Origin: DASYAN01 sp036501345
Lineage (GTDB): Bacteria > Chloroflexota > Ktedonobacteria > Ktedonobacterales > Ktedonobacteraceae
NCBI GenBank assembly: GCA_036501345.1
Contig: DASYAN010000478.1
Location: 1 to 8,103, forward strand
DNA length: 8,103 nucleotides
Direction: 5' to 3'
The translations under genes were made by a program, and so were the position numbers. The notes beneath the pieces were generated by a model that had not been told where the DNA came from, did not search any database, and was given only the letters and a program-made list of their open reading frames with translations. This document shows, one piece after another, positions 1 to 5,539 of the stretch; the stretch's first letter is position 1; each line of letters opens with the position of its first letter.

Positions 1-233
1 GGGCCGGTGTCACCGTCTATGAAGTCGACCCAAGCAAAACCAGCCAGATCTGCAGCGCCTGCCACAAGGAAGGTGAGCACAAAGATCTCAGTGTCCGCAC
101 ACACGTCTGTGAACACTGTGGTATTGTGCTGGACCGGGATAAAAATGCTGCGATCAATATTCTTGACCGAGGGCTCGGACGGAGCCTACGTGAAACTGTC
201 ACCACGGGTATGTTCCGTGGGACTTCTGCGTGA
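1..233 (+). CDS. tnpB: TnpB (IS200/IS605 OrfB) C-terminal end, partial
   Basis: RNA-guided nuclease of IS200/IS605-family elements; only the last 76 codons are inside the window, and the first complete codon begins at base 3. The fragment carries the TnpB zinc ribbon: Cys pairs at fragment residues 17/20 and 36/39, with a Gly after the last Cys. It is followed by the D-R-D-K-N-A-A motif (residues 44-50) that holds the last RuvC catalytic Asp. The stop codon at 231-233 is followed within three bases by the right-end hairpin, as usual in these elements. The other frame that stays open through this stretch gives a low-complexity protein and is a shadow. Whether the full gene is intact, and whether a TnpA partner exists, cannot be seen because the left part is missing. 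Family assignment is firm. Confidence 0.9.
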   Translation, partial: AGVTVYEVDPSKTSQICSACHKEGEHKDLSVRTHVCEHCGIVLDRDKNAAINILDRGLGRSLRETVTTGMFRGTSA

Positions 234-278
234 AGCCCCCGCGCTTTAGCCGGGGGAGTCGTCACCACAGGTAGTCTT
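130..278 (+). ncRNA. Probable omega (re) RNA scaffold and guide of TnpB, approximate limits
   Basis: TnpB elements make a guide RNA whose scaffold overlaps the tnpB 3' end and right end, and whose guide is read from the flanking DNA. By position, the scaffold here would cover the last tnpB codons and the 236-256 hairpin. The guide would start at about 262-266, inside the end of the neighbouring dehydrogenase gene. This comes from family knowledge plus location; both limits are estimates. Confidence 0.35.
235..257 (+). repeat. Right-end subterminal hairpin of the insertion sequence
   Basis: CCCCCG at 236-241 pairs perfectly with CGGGGG at 251-256. Two more pairs (243-244 with 249-250) can form inside, with one bulged base. 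In this family the hairpin is recognised by TnpA during single-strand transposition, and it also lies near the 3' end of the guide RNA scaffold. It could double as a transcription stop, but no T run follows. Confidence 0.75.
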
Positions 279-1248
279 CTCGTGGCACAACTCCCATTAC
301 CTTCTCCCCTTTTAGAAAGCGTTTGATATTTTCGGCAGCCTGACGAACTGCATGTGATAAGATATGGGGAACCACAGCGGAATTATGTGGTGATCCCAGC
401 GCATTAGGCAATTCGAGCAAGGGATAGTCCATACGGAATCTCTCATGGGAGAACGGTTCTCGCCACCAGGCATCGATACCAACCATAAAGGTAGGATGGT
501 TCTTCACATGGGTATAGAGTGCCTCTTCATCAATAAGAGCACCACGGGCGACATTCACAAGAATGGCCTCAGGCTTCATCCATGCAAGCTGATCTTTTCC
601 TATGAATCCTTGAGTGCCCTTGGTGAGTGGCAACGAGATCACCACCACGTCGCTCACACGCAGCACATGCCCTAAATCACGCAACGTTCCAAGAAAGTCC
701 GTCGGCTCGGGACTTGTTCCACTTTGAGTGATGGCATAGATCTTCATGCCAAAAGCACGCATCAGTTTGGCAGTTGCACGCCCGATTCCTCCAAACCCAA
801 TGATACCTGCCGCCATGCCAGAGAGAGAACGATTGGGTGTAAGCTGATTAAATTCACCGTTCCTCAGGTTCTGGTTTTCAATAAGCAGTCGTTTGGCTAG
901 CGCTAGCGTCATCGCCATCACGTGTTCAGCCATAGGAGCCGCGTACGCCCCAAGATTGCTCGCGACGATGAGATGCGAGGGCAGATCGGCAAACGGCATG
1001 TGGTCAGCTCCCGCAGAAACGAGCTGAATGAACCTGACCTGCTGCAATCTGGGATAATGCTGGGGCAAGATCTCGCGTGGGAAGTTCCACGAGAAAAGGA
1101 CGGTAGCCTTCTCCAATGCCTGATCATGCAGTGTTGATGGTATCTCGTCAAGAAAAGTGAGCGTGGCATCACTTCCCAGGATCTCAAGTAATAGCGCTTT
1201 CTGCTCAGATGAAATATTGCATGTGACTACGATGTTCTGCTCATGCAT
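262..1248 (-). CDS. D-isomer-specific 2-hydroxyacid dehydrogenase
   Basis: A 328-residue cytoplasmic NAD(P)-dependent oxidoreductase that interconverts a 2-hydroxy acid and a 2-keto acid; the length is normal for the family. The Rossmann dinucleotide motif G-F-G-G-I-G is at residues 151-156. The catalytic set is complete: Arg235 (in N-V-A-R-G-A-L-I-D), Glu264 (in D-A-W-W-R-E-P) and His288 (in S-P-H-N-S). The usual acidic residue about 20 residues after the glycine motif is replaced by T-Q-S (174-176), so NADP use is possible; this is inference. The double Trp before Glu264 suggests a distinct subfamily, and the substrate is unknown. The start is ATG at 1248 with a GGAAG-like site four bases upstream. 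The stop codon lies at the edge of the insertion sequence, so the last residues may have been altered by the insertion. Confidence 0.92.
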   Translation of the reverse strand: MHEQNIVVTCNISSEQKALLLEILGSDATLTFLDEIPSTLHDQALEKATVLFSWNFPREILPQHYPRLQQVRFIQLVSAGADHMPFADLPSHLIVASNLGAYAAPMAEHVMAMTLALAKRLLIENQNLRNGEFNQLTPNRSLSGMAAGIIGFGGIGRATAKLMRAFGMKIYAITQSGTSPEPTDFLGTLRDLGHVLRVSDVVVISLPLTKGTQGFIGKDQLAWMKPEAILVNVARGALIDEEALYTHVKNHPTFMVGIDAWWREPFSHERFRMDYPLLELPNALGSPHNSAVVPHILSHAVRQAAENIKRFLKGEKVMGVVPREDYLW

Positions 1249-1303
1249 GGCTTCCGTACCTCAATAATATTCTTTCATGGCTGCGTCTTCTCATCAAGAG
1301 TGT

Positions 1304-1333
1304 AGTATGTCATTGTATCCAGACCTACGTCAA
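1304..1333 (-). promoter_or_regulatory. Candidate promoter of the hydroxyacid dehydrogenase
   Basis: Read on the minus strand, TTGACG (1328-1333) and CATACT (1304-1309) are separated by 18 bases: 5/6 and 4/6 matches to the sigma-70-type consensus. A transcript would start near 1297 and leave a leader of about 48 bases before the ATG. Confidence 0.5.
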
Positions 1334-1347
1334 GCGGGCTTGCTTGA
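1330..1347. repeat. Short inverted repeat upstream of the 26-codon ORF
   Basis: TCAAGC (1330-1335) and GCTTGA (1342-1347) form a 6-bp stem with a 6-base loop, ending 11 bases before the AAGGAG site of the small ORF. It overlaps the -35 of the divergent dehydrogenase promoter. It could be an operator or a leader hairpin; the role is unknown. Confidence 0.35.
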
Positions 1348-1372
1348 ATACTAAAAATAAGGAGATCTGATA

Positions 1373-1453
1373 ATGTCAGACGATCCAACACGTTTTAGAA
1401 AACAAAGCTCCTCCAGCGAAAAAAGTATTGGAGGAGGATTAGCACTATTCTGA
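1373..1453 (+). CDS. Small protein of 26 residues, unrecognised
   Basis: A short ORF with the full signature of a gene. AAGGAG at 1359-1364 sits eight bases before the ATG, there is an uninterrupted 26-codon frame, and an intrinsic terminator begins 20 bases after the stop. The product is hydrophilic and basic at first (Arg7, Arg9, Lys10). It then has four serines in a row (12-15), a Gly triplet (20-22) and a hydrophobic tail L-A-L-F. There is no signal peptide or transmembrane segment, and I do not recognise it. The mRNA itself can fold: CTCCTCCA (1408-1415) pairs with TGGAGGAG (1429-1436) inside the reading frame. The transcript could therefore also be a small regulatory RNA, or a leader peptide; no gene in the next 200 bases supports the leader reading. 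No convincing promoter was found upstream. Confidence 0.55.
   Translation: MSDDPTRFRKQSSSSEKSIGGGLALF
1408..1436 (+). repeat. 8-bp inverted repeat inside the small ORF
   Basis: CTCCTCCA (1408-1415) and TGGAGGAG (1429-1436) are perfect reverse complements around a 13-base A-rich loop. The left arm is complementary to a Shine-Dalgarno sequence and could alternatively pair with the AAGGAG at 1359-1364, hiding the start of the small ORF. This is a structural reading only. Confidence 0.5.
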
Positions 1454-1473
1454 ACTTCACGTTTTTTTCTCTA

Positions 1474-1512
1474 CCCGATCAGGACAGTGGATTCTGATCG
1501 GGCTACTTTTTT
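1474..1512 (+). terminator. Intrinsic terminator after the small ORF
   Basis: A perfect 9-bp stem CCCGATCAG (1474-1482) / CTGATCGGG (1494-1502) with an 11-base loop is followed, after four bases, by six T residues (1507-1512). It is oriented for plus-strand transcripts and ends the 26-codon transcription unit. A separate run of seven T residues precedes it at 1462-1468. Confidence 0.8.
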
Positions 1513-1705
1513 GCCTGCAACAACGCTTATCCGCGAACAGGATCGTCCAAACCGTGGACACACAGTCCTGTGCGAGGTCTGGAGGAACACTATCATCCCC
1601 TACTTGACGCCCACTCGCTGCACGCGTCAAGCTTGTTATTGAGGTTACAATTAGACTGTTTTATTGTAACATCCTACCGTAATCTTATGTAGAGGCAAGT
1701 TTGCT
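1513..1705. other. Noncoding stretch with two inverted repeats
   Basis: No convincing reading frame. CTTGACGC (1603-1610) and GCGTCAAG (1624-1631) form an 8-bp inverted repeat. GTTACAAT (1644-1651) and ATTGTAAC (1663-1670) form another. A weak CACAG/CTGTG palindrome lies at 1561-1572. A poor promoter candidate, TTGTAA (1664-1669) with TATGTA (1686-1691) and 16-base spacing, overlaps the second repeat and would serve the 47-codon ORF. Confidence 0.4.
1644..1670. promoter_or_regulatory. Inverted repeat GTTACAAT/ATTGTAAC, operator-like
   Basis: Perfect 8-bp arms at 1644-1651 and 1663-1670, separated by 11 bases. The right arm recurs as ATTGTAACA at 2043-2051, just ahead of the membrane-protein gene, while its copy here continues identically (1663-1671). 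The shared 9-mer suggests binding sites of one regulator; the regulator is unknown. Confidence 0.35.
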
Positions 1706-1849
1706 ATGCTAGAAAAAAGATTTTCATGGGAAGACCATGCTCTTTGCTCCCTTCTTCGCCGATCGCCTCAGGAGGCATCAGCTAGGTACCTGGACAGAGA
1801 CCAAAATCGAAACATGTTACGATGGATGGTGAGGACGATAGACCCATAA
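1706..1849 (+). CDS. Possible small protein of 47 residues
   Basis: ATG at 1706 opens a 47-codon frame ending with TAA at 1847-1849, with an AGAGG site at 1691-1695 ten bases upstream. The product is charged and Arg-rich, with three Trp or Tyr residues (Trp8, Tyr28, Trp40) and one Cys14. It has no membrane segment and could be largely helical in its middle. I do not recognise it. It is preceded by the inverted repeat at 1644-1670, which overlaps a weak promoter candidate. The frame is short enough to be open by chance, so it is a candidate small gene or a gene relic. Confidence 0.3.
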   Translation: MLEKRFSWEDHALCSLLRRSPQEASARYLDRDQNRNMLRWMVRTIDP

Positions 1850-1970
1850 GAGCGAGATTTACAGTAATTTTACACTTTTTTAGGTATTTTTTGATACTTA
1901 TCCTGTAAAACATAGAGCATACCTATGCTATTCTCCATCGTCTATCGTAGGTATACTAGAAAGGAGTTGC
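1850..1970. other. AT-rich leader region with promoter candidates
   Basis: No gene is seen. TTTACA (1869-1874) and GATACT (1893-1898), 18 bases apart, make a fair promoter candidate for the downstream membrane-protein gene. A TATACT box (1952-1957) could be another -10, without a good -35. ATACCTA (1919-1925) and TAGGTAT (1948-1954) form a 7-bp inverted repeat between these, and ACGATAGAC at 1835-1843 is complementary to GTCTATCGT at 1940-1948. These may be operator or leader structures; none is certain. Confidence 0.35.
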
Positions 1971-2084
1971 GTGCAGATAGAGCATCAGCACTTTTTAGCT
2001 TGCTTATTCTCTGTAGAATTTTCTGTACCACATAGCACTAATATTGTAACACAACAAGCGGGCAAAGGAGGTTTAGAGAAATGA
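1971..2084 (+). CDS. Possible GTG-started 37-residue ORF overlapping the next gene
   Basis: GTG at 1971 lies four bases after AAAGGAG (1960-1966). It opens a 37-codon frame whose TGA stop overlaps the next gene's start as ATGA (2081-2084), the classic arrangement for coupled translation. Against it: the spacing from the ribosome site is short, the product has no recognisable features, and a TATACT box at 1952-1957 would place the transcript start almost on this codon. It may be only an open stretch of leader. Confidence 0.22.
   Translation: MQIEHQHFLACLFSVEFSVPHSTNIVTQQAGKGGLEK
2065..2072 (+). promoter_or_regulatory. Strong ribosome binding site of the four-helix membrane protein
   Basis: AAAGGAGG sits eight bases before the ATG at 2081, a near-perfect site that fixes this start. 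Confidence 0.8.
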
Positions 2085-2572
2085 GTGAAGTAGCCCTACC
2101 TCAAAGGGGTTCACGCATTGGTCCATTACAAATTGTGATTACTGTTCTAGCGATAGTGACAGGATTAATTCACCTCGATCGCGGCGTCACATCAGGCTCT
2201 ATGATGGGCCGTCCAAGAGGTAACATGATACCAGCTGGCGGTCCTCCGGGAGGAGGTCATATGATGGGTAGCCCAGTCATGATGCTGCTCCCGTTACCAC
2301 TTCCAGTGCTGTTCTACCTCAACTTCATTGGCTACATTGTCCTGGCAGCAGCGCTCTATCTGCCAGCTCTCCTACAATTTCAGCCTCTATTGCGCTATCA
2401 GAGAGTGATCCGTTGGCTATTGATTGTCTATACAGCTGTTACCGTTGTCTTGTGGTTCCTGATCACAGGTGCTCGTTTCAATCTTCTTGCATATATTGAT
2501 AAGCCACTAGAGGCTGCACTCATCATTCTCTTGTTGGTTGATGACCGACAAGCTCGTCTGCAAAGAAGTTAA
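2081..2572 (+). CDS. Four-helix membrane protein with Met/Gly/Pro-rich loop, unknown function
   Basis: A 163-residue integral membrane protein with hydrophobic segments at about residues 14-32, 74-98, 108-129 and 135-153. Between the first and second helices lies an unusual loop (40-70) rich in Met, Gly and Pro. It carries three Met pairs (41/42, 61/62, 67/68), Met49 and His60. Met and His clusters can bind Cu(I) or other soft metals, but this is only a possibility here; the loop may be a flexible linker. The C-terminus is charged and probably cytoplasmic. I do not recognise the family. The start is fixed by the AAAGGAGG site. The gene is followed after about 200 bases by an SLC11-like transporter on the same strand, with a hairpin in between, so shared transcription is uncertain. 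Confidence 0.8.
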   Translation: MSEVALPQRGSRIGPLQIVITVLAIVTGLIHLDRGVTSGSMMGRPRGNMIPAGGPPGGGHMMGSPVMMLLPLPLPVLFYLNFIGYIVLAAALYLPALLQFQPLLRYQRVIRWLLIVYTAVTVVLWFLITGARFNLLAYIDKPLEAALIILLLVDDRQARLQRS

Positions 2573-2615
2573 CCAGTACTTCGCGATGCTTTAATGAATT
2601 ATCGACAGTACCAAC

Positions 2616-2643
2616 TGGCTGCCAATCTTGAGATTGACAGCCA
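2616..2643. repeat. Strong stem-loop in the gap after the four-helix protein
   Basis: TGGCTG (2616-2621) pairs with CAGCCA (2638-2643) and CAATC (2623-2627) with GATTG (2632-2636). There is one C/A mismatch and a four-base loop. No T run follows on either strand, so it is not a classical intrinsic terminator. It may stabilise the 3' end of the upstream mRNA. Confidence 0.55.
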
Positions 2644-2779
2644 CCTCGCTTCTGTATAGCCTCGTTTAGAATCATCGACATCTTCCCCACATTAGCGTTA
2701 AAAGCCAACAACAGCTACCTAAATAAAGGCCAATAATTCCCCGCCATGAATTTAGCAGTTCCTTTTTGTCTCCAAAGAC

Positions 2780-4312
2780 GTGTATTTGATATGGTGGAAG
2801 GTCTCAGTTGGAGGCAAGAAAAGCGATACTATTATTCTCATGTCCTCCAAGAGCACTTCTAAACGTTCTTCCGCTTCTTTCTCTAAGAGAGGAATCTCAC
2901 ATAGAAAGCAAAAGAGATGCTCTGTCTTTCTTCAGATAACATCAATATTTAGAAAGGGAGAAAATCAACTGAAAAGCGTAGATAGCATAGAACAGAGAAT
3001 TACTGGGCAGTACGAGGCGGTTATTGACAATATTGTCTCTAACATGCATGAGAAAGTGGAAAGCAGACCTCTTCCAGCTCATCCACGCCAGAGGTTCTGG
3101 TGGATAATTGGCCCAGGATTACTCTCGGGAACGTCCGGAAACGATCCATCGGCAATCACCGCCTATGCAGAGGATGGAGCAATGGTTGGCTATGGACATC
3201 TCTGGTTGATACTCTTGTCCACTCTATTCTATCAAGCTGTACAATTTGCATGCGCTAAGATCGGACGCATCAGCCAGAAAGGGCTACCGTCGCTCTTACG
3301 CGAGCACTATGGGCGCCCTATAGCAGTTTTCGTCTCTTTCTTGCTCATTATCACCAATGTCACGTTAATTGGAGCGGATCTGGCTGCCACTGGCAGCGGA
3401 TTGCAGTTGATCACAGGTATTTCGTATGTCTGGTTTGTCGTACCAACTGGAATGGTACTGTGGTACCTGACAGTTTATTACAACTTTGAGGCTTTCAAAA
3501 AAATCTTTCTCTTCTTAAGCCTTGTGTTTATCGCTTATATCCTGACCTCTTTCGTCTCCCATGTAAATTGGAAAGCAGTCCTGGTAGATACGTGCACACC
3601 ACATTTCGATTTTACGTTTACCAGCATCAGTACTGCTGTGGCATTGTTGGGAGCAACAATTTCGCCCTATTCAATGTTCTGGCAGACTCAAGGAGAAATC
3701 GAGCAGCGGCGTTTCGGATCACTCAAGCAACAAGTGCACACGGCAAAGATCGATGTAGCCAGTGGCACTGTTAGTGGAAACCTAGTGACCTATTTTATCG
3801 TCATTAGTACCTCTGCAACTCTCTACGCACATCACATAACTATCACAACGGCTGCAGAAGCAGCACGCGCCCTCGAACCTCTAGTTGGCCCTCTGGCTGG
3901 CTATCTTTTTGCGCTTGGCTTGATTGGATCGGGTCTCGTAGCCATTCCAGTACTGTTAGTCAGTACCTCTCACGCAGTTGTGGGAGCTATTGATTGGACA
4001 TCGGGCCTCTCGAAATGTCTTTCGCAAGCCAAGGTATTCTATTCCATTCTCACGAGTGTATTAGTAGCAGGCATGGGTATTGCGTTAGTAGAGATTGATC
4101 CTATTCACCTAATTTTCTGGGCCAATGTGATCGCCGCAATTATGGCTCCTCCGCTAGTCATCGCCATTTTGCTCATTGGCAACAATCGAAAAATTATGAA
4201 AGGTCAATCTTTGAGCTTGCTCAACAACATTGGATTAGTGCTGATTATCTTGATCTTGATCAGTGCTGTTGCCTTGCTGCTTTACAGTATGGCAATGGGC
4301 CAAAGCAACTAA
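2780..4312 (+). CDS. NRAMP/SLC11-like metal ion transporter
   Basis: A membrane protein with the NRAMP fold, probably importing a divalent metal with protons; the core has about 11 hydrophobic helices from residue 105 on. The entry helix reads G-P-G-L-L, then N-D-P-S-A (121-125), where classical NRAMPs have D-P-G-N. The sixth helix reads A-T-I-S-P-Y-S (292-298) where they have the M-P-H-N motif. So the metal-site Asp122 is kept, while the Asn, Met and His positions are Ala125, Ser295 and Tyr297. Such changes mark divergent SLC11 branches with other substrates (for example the NRMT magnesium transporters), so the ion is uncertain. The longest frame starts with GTG at 2780 and gives 510 residues, but residues 1-60 look noncoding (Ser/Lys-rich). 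The best ribosome site, AAAGGGAG (2953-2960), precedes a CTG at 2969; the first likely ATG is at 3044, giving 422 residues, the usual family size. Confidence 0.85.
   Translation: MYLIWWKVSVGGKKSDTIILMSSKSTSKRSSASFSKRGISHRKQKRCSVFLQITSIFRKGENQLKSVDSIEQRITGQYEAVIDNIVSNMHEKVESRPLPAHPRQRFWWIIGPGLLSGTSGNDPSAITAYAEDGAMVGYGHLWLILLSTLFYQAVQFACAKIGRISQKGLPSLLREHYGRPIAVFVSFLLIITNVTLIGADLAATGSGLQLITGISYVWFVVPTGMVLWYLTVYYNFEAFKKIFLFLSLVFIAYILTSFVSHVNWKAVLVDTCTPHFDFTFTSISTAVALLGATISPYSMFWQTQGEIEQRRFGSLKQQVHTAKIDVASGTVSGNLVTYFIVISTSATLYAHHITITTAAEAARALEPLVGPLAGYLFALGLIGSGLVAIPVLLVSTSHAVVGAIDWTSGLSKCLSQAKVFYSILTSVLVAGMGIALVEIDPIHLIFWANVIAAIMAPPLVIAILLIGNNRKIMKGQSLSLLNNIGLVLIILILISAVALLLYSMAMGQSN
2808..2835 (+). 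promoter_or_regulatory. Candidate promoter of the SLC11-like transporter
   Basis: TTGGAG (2808-2813) and TATTAT (2830-2835) are 16 bases apart, with 4/6 and 5/6 consensus matches. A transcript would start near 2842, downstream of the longest-frame start codon. If real, it supports a shorter protein starting at 2969 or 3044. Confidence 0.35.
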
Positions 4313-4578
4313 TATATGGAGCTGTTAACACTGCAGGCTTACCTGAAACTTTTCTTCTGAACCCATCGTGTCTTTTATTATCCCTAGAGGTGACATAAAA
4401 ACCCTTGTTAGCGACGAGAAAGAGATACCACAATACTCCTTTTTGACTACCTACAACCACTATCAGTTAGGGTAGCTGTACCAGTGAAGATAGTTGCCGA
4501 TAAGAAAAATAAGCAAAAAGAATTGTGCTCGTTCTTGTTTTGTTACTAGTTCAACACCTCAGAAAGGAATAGAAGAGA
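4313..4578. other. Intergenic stretch without a recognised element
   Basis: I see no gene, no terminator with a T run, and no known riboswitch. A weak promoter candidate before the next gene is TACTAG (4544-4549) preceded by TG (extended -10), with TTGTGC at 4523-4528 at poor spacing. An AAAGGA site at 4563-4568 belongs to the gene starting at 4579. Confidence 0.4.
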
Positions 4579-4899
4579 ATGGCGCTCGAAGACTATATGG
4601 AACCTGAAATAGCCGTCACCGCAGCTGTAACAGCAGCTGTCTTGTCGCCACGAGGGCGTAGAGTTATTCGTCGTAGTGCAGTCTATGGATTAGCAGGAGT
4701 TATTGCTGCTGGCGATGCTATTGCTTCATTTTCGCAGAACGTGAGACATGGTATTCAAGAGGCAAGTACTGCAGCTATACAAGCTACTCGTCGCACAGTG
4801 AAAGAAGCCAAAGCTGGCGCTGCAGAAGCAACAGAAGTAGAACATGCCAATCATAGCACTGCTAATCAATCCGATGGTGAAATTCCTGCTACACAGTAA
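4579..4899 (+). CDS. Small membrane-associated protein, DUF5132/DUF1490-like
   Basis: A 106-residue protein of a kind often encoded beside P-type ATPases. It begins with M-A-L-E-D, then has an Ala/Val-rich hydrophobic stretch (about 11-23), a basic S-P-R-G-R-R-V-I-R-R segment (23-32) and a second hydrophobic stretch (about 34-51). A long charged, Ala-rich helix (55-85) follows, then a polar tail with E-V-E-H-A-N-H (86-92). This layout resembles DUF5132 proteins and the PacL (DUF1490) proteins that act as partners of mycobacterial metal ATPases; I compare by layout only, and no diagnostic motif proves it. The two tail histidines could bind metal, but that is speculation. The ATG has AAAGGA ten bases upstream. 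The next gene starts 35 bases after the stop, and the long ATPase follows on the same strand. Confidence 0.7.
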   Translation: MALEDYMEPEIAVTAAVTAAVLSPRGRRVIRRSAVYGLAGVIAAGDAIASFSQNVRHGIQEASTAAIQATRRTVKEAKAGAAEATEVEHANHSTANQSDGEIPATQ

Positions 4900-4920
4900 G
4901 CTAAGCCATCTTTAGAAAGT

Positions 4921-4927
4921 AGGGAGG
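4921..4927 (+). promoter_or_regulatory. Ribosome binding site defining a TTG start
   Basis: AGGGAGG lies seven bases before TTG at 4935. It is the best site in the gap and decides in favour of the TTG start, because no ATG in this frame comes until residue 25. Confidence 0.7.
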
Positions 4928-4934
4928 ATCTATC

Positions 4935-5345
4935 TTGACAAACCAACAGTATGGAGAGCAGCAAAGTCATCCAGCGGTAGTACATTCTGATGCACTAGTA
5001 AACCGCATGGCACACTCTATTGGCTATTATACAGCTCGCACCTATCTACGTATTCAAGGCATTACACATACTGCTCGCGAGGAGGCTGATCGACCAGACC
5101 AGCAGAAGACACAGCAGACCGAACCATCAGAGCAAACCACCGCGCAGGCAGAGGAGCCAAATCAGCCAGCAACAAGAAAAGCCGAAGAAATGGTAGATTA
5201 TCTAACTCAGCGTCTCAGTTCCCTTACAACAACTGTCAAATTCAATTTTCAGAGAACTGCAGCCCGTGCGCGTGAAGATGCTGAGGATATGTGGGCGGAG
5301 GCACAGAACATACGACATCACCGGAACGAGCCCCTTCCACAGTAG
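4935..5345 (+). CDS. Small hydrophilic protein, unknown, next to the P-type ATPase
   Basis: A 136-residue soluble-looking protein with a TTG start supported by AGGGAGG seven bases upstream. Residues 18-48 could form an amphipathic helix with an aromatic patch (Y31, Y32, Y37). Residues 49-80 are a low-complexity Gln/Glu/Thr/Pro linker. Residues 81-128 form a second predicted helix of alternating charged and hydrophobic residues, with a possible coiled-coil character. There is no signal peptide and no membrane segment. I do not recognise the family. The gene lies 35 bases downstream of the DUF5132/DUF1490-like gene and is likely co-transcribed with it. Both end about 340 bases before the large ATPase, so a role as an ATPase partner or membrane-surface scaffold is suggested by position only. 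Confidence 0.65.
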   Translation: MTNQQYGEQQSHPAVVHSDALVNRMAHSIGYYTARTYLRIQGITHTAREEADRPDQQKTQQTEPSEQTTAQAEEPNQPATRKAEEMVDYLTQRLSSLTTTVKFNFQRTAARAREDAEDMWAEAQNIRHHRNEPLPQ

Positions 5346-5350
5346 CTCAT

Positions 5351-5533
5351 AGCGGCCACGATAAATCATTCCGATGGCAAATTTTGTACGCATGTCTGAA
5401 CGAGATGGAATAGGTCTCCTCGGAAGGGAACGGGAGTGCATGCGGTCACAAAGGAGTCCCTCACCACGCTTTGGCCCTTTGATCCCCTTGGCCTATTCTC
5501 TTATCCAGACAAAATTTGCCAGCGGACACGATA
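5351..5533. repeat. Palindromic intergenic element with 13-bp inverted and direct repeats
   Basis: TGGCAAATTTTGT (5375-5387) and ACAAAATTTGCCA (5509-5521) are perfect inverted copies. A 7-bp pair, GAATAGG/CCTATTC, lies nested inside, near 5410 and 5492-5498. AGCGGCCACGATA (5351-5363) and AGCGGACACGATA (5521-5533) are direct repeats with 12 of 13 bases equal, exactly 170 bases apart. The whole could fold as a long imperfect hairpin. It has no T run, no gene and no clear target duplication. It may be a MITE remnant, a 3' end structure, or a duplicated regulatory segment. Confidence 0.5.
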
Positions 5534-5539
5534 CTAACA

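Larger units (their letters stand above)
1..265 (+). mobile_element. Right part of an IS200/IS605-type insertion sequence
   Basis: The stretch holds the 3' end of tnpB, then a short stem-loop, then a G-A-G-T-C-G-T-C-A-C tail, the usual order at the right end of these elements. Such elements end in subterminal hairpins and make no target duplication, so the exact boundary (about 261-265) is an estimate. The left end lies outside the window. Confidence 0.75.

Noticed and set aside
17..268. Minus-strand 83-codon frame over the insertion-sequence end
   Set aside because: The other strand encodes a clear TnpB zinc ribbon, and this frame is its mirror.
445..1137. Plus-strand frames at 445-675 and 922-1137
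   Set aside because: Both are antisense to the well-supported dehydrogenase and show no family features.
1249..2080. Riboswitch, T-box or tRNA in the 830-base gap
   Set aside because: No T-box consensus, anticodon-arm pattern or known metal-riboswitch core was found. AGGTACCT near 1785 is a palindrome only.
2523..2711. Minus-strand 62-codon frame between the four-helix protein and the transporter
   Set aside because: It starts with TTG without a ribosome site, overlaps the end of a plus-strand gene, and contains the 2616-2643 hairpin. No promoter is seen.
4260..4460. Minus-strand 66-codon frame after the transporter
   Set aside because: It overlaps the transporter end, has no ribosome site and has no recognisable composition.
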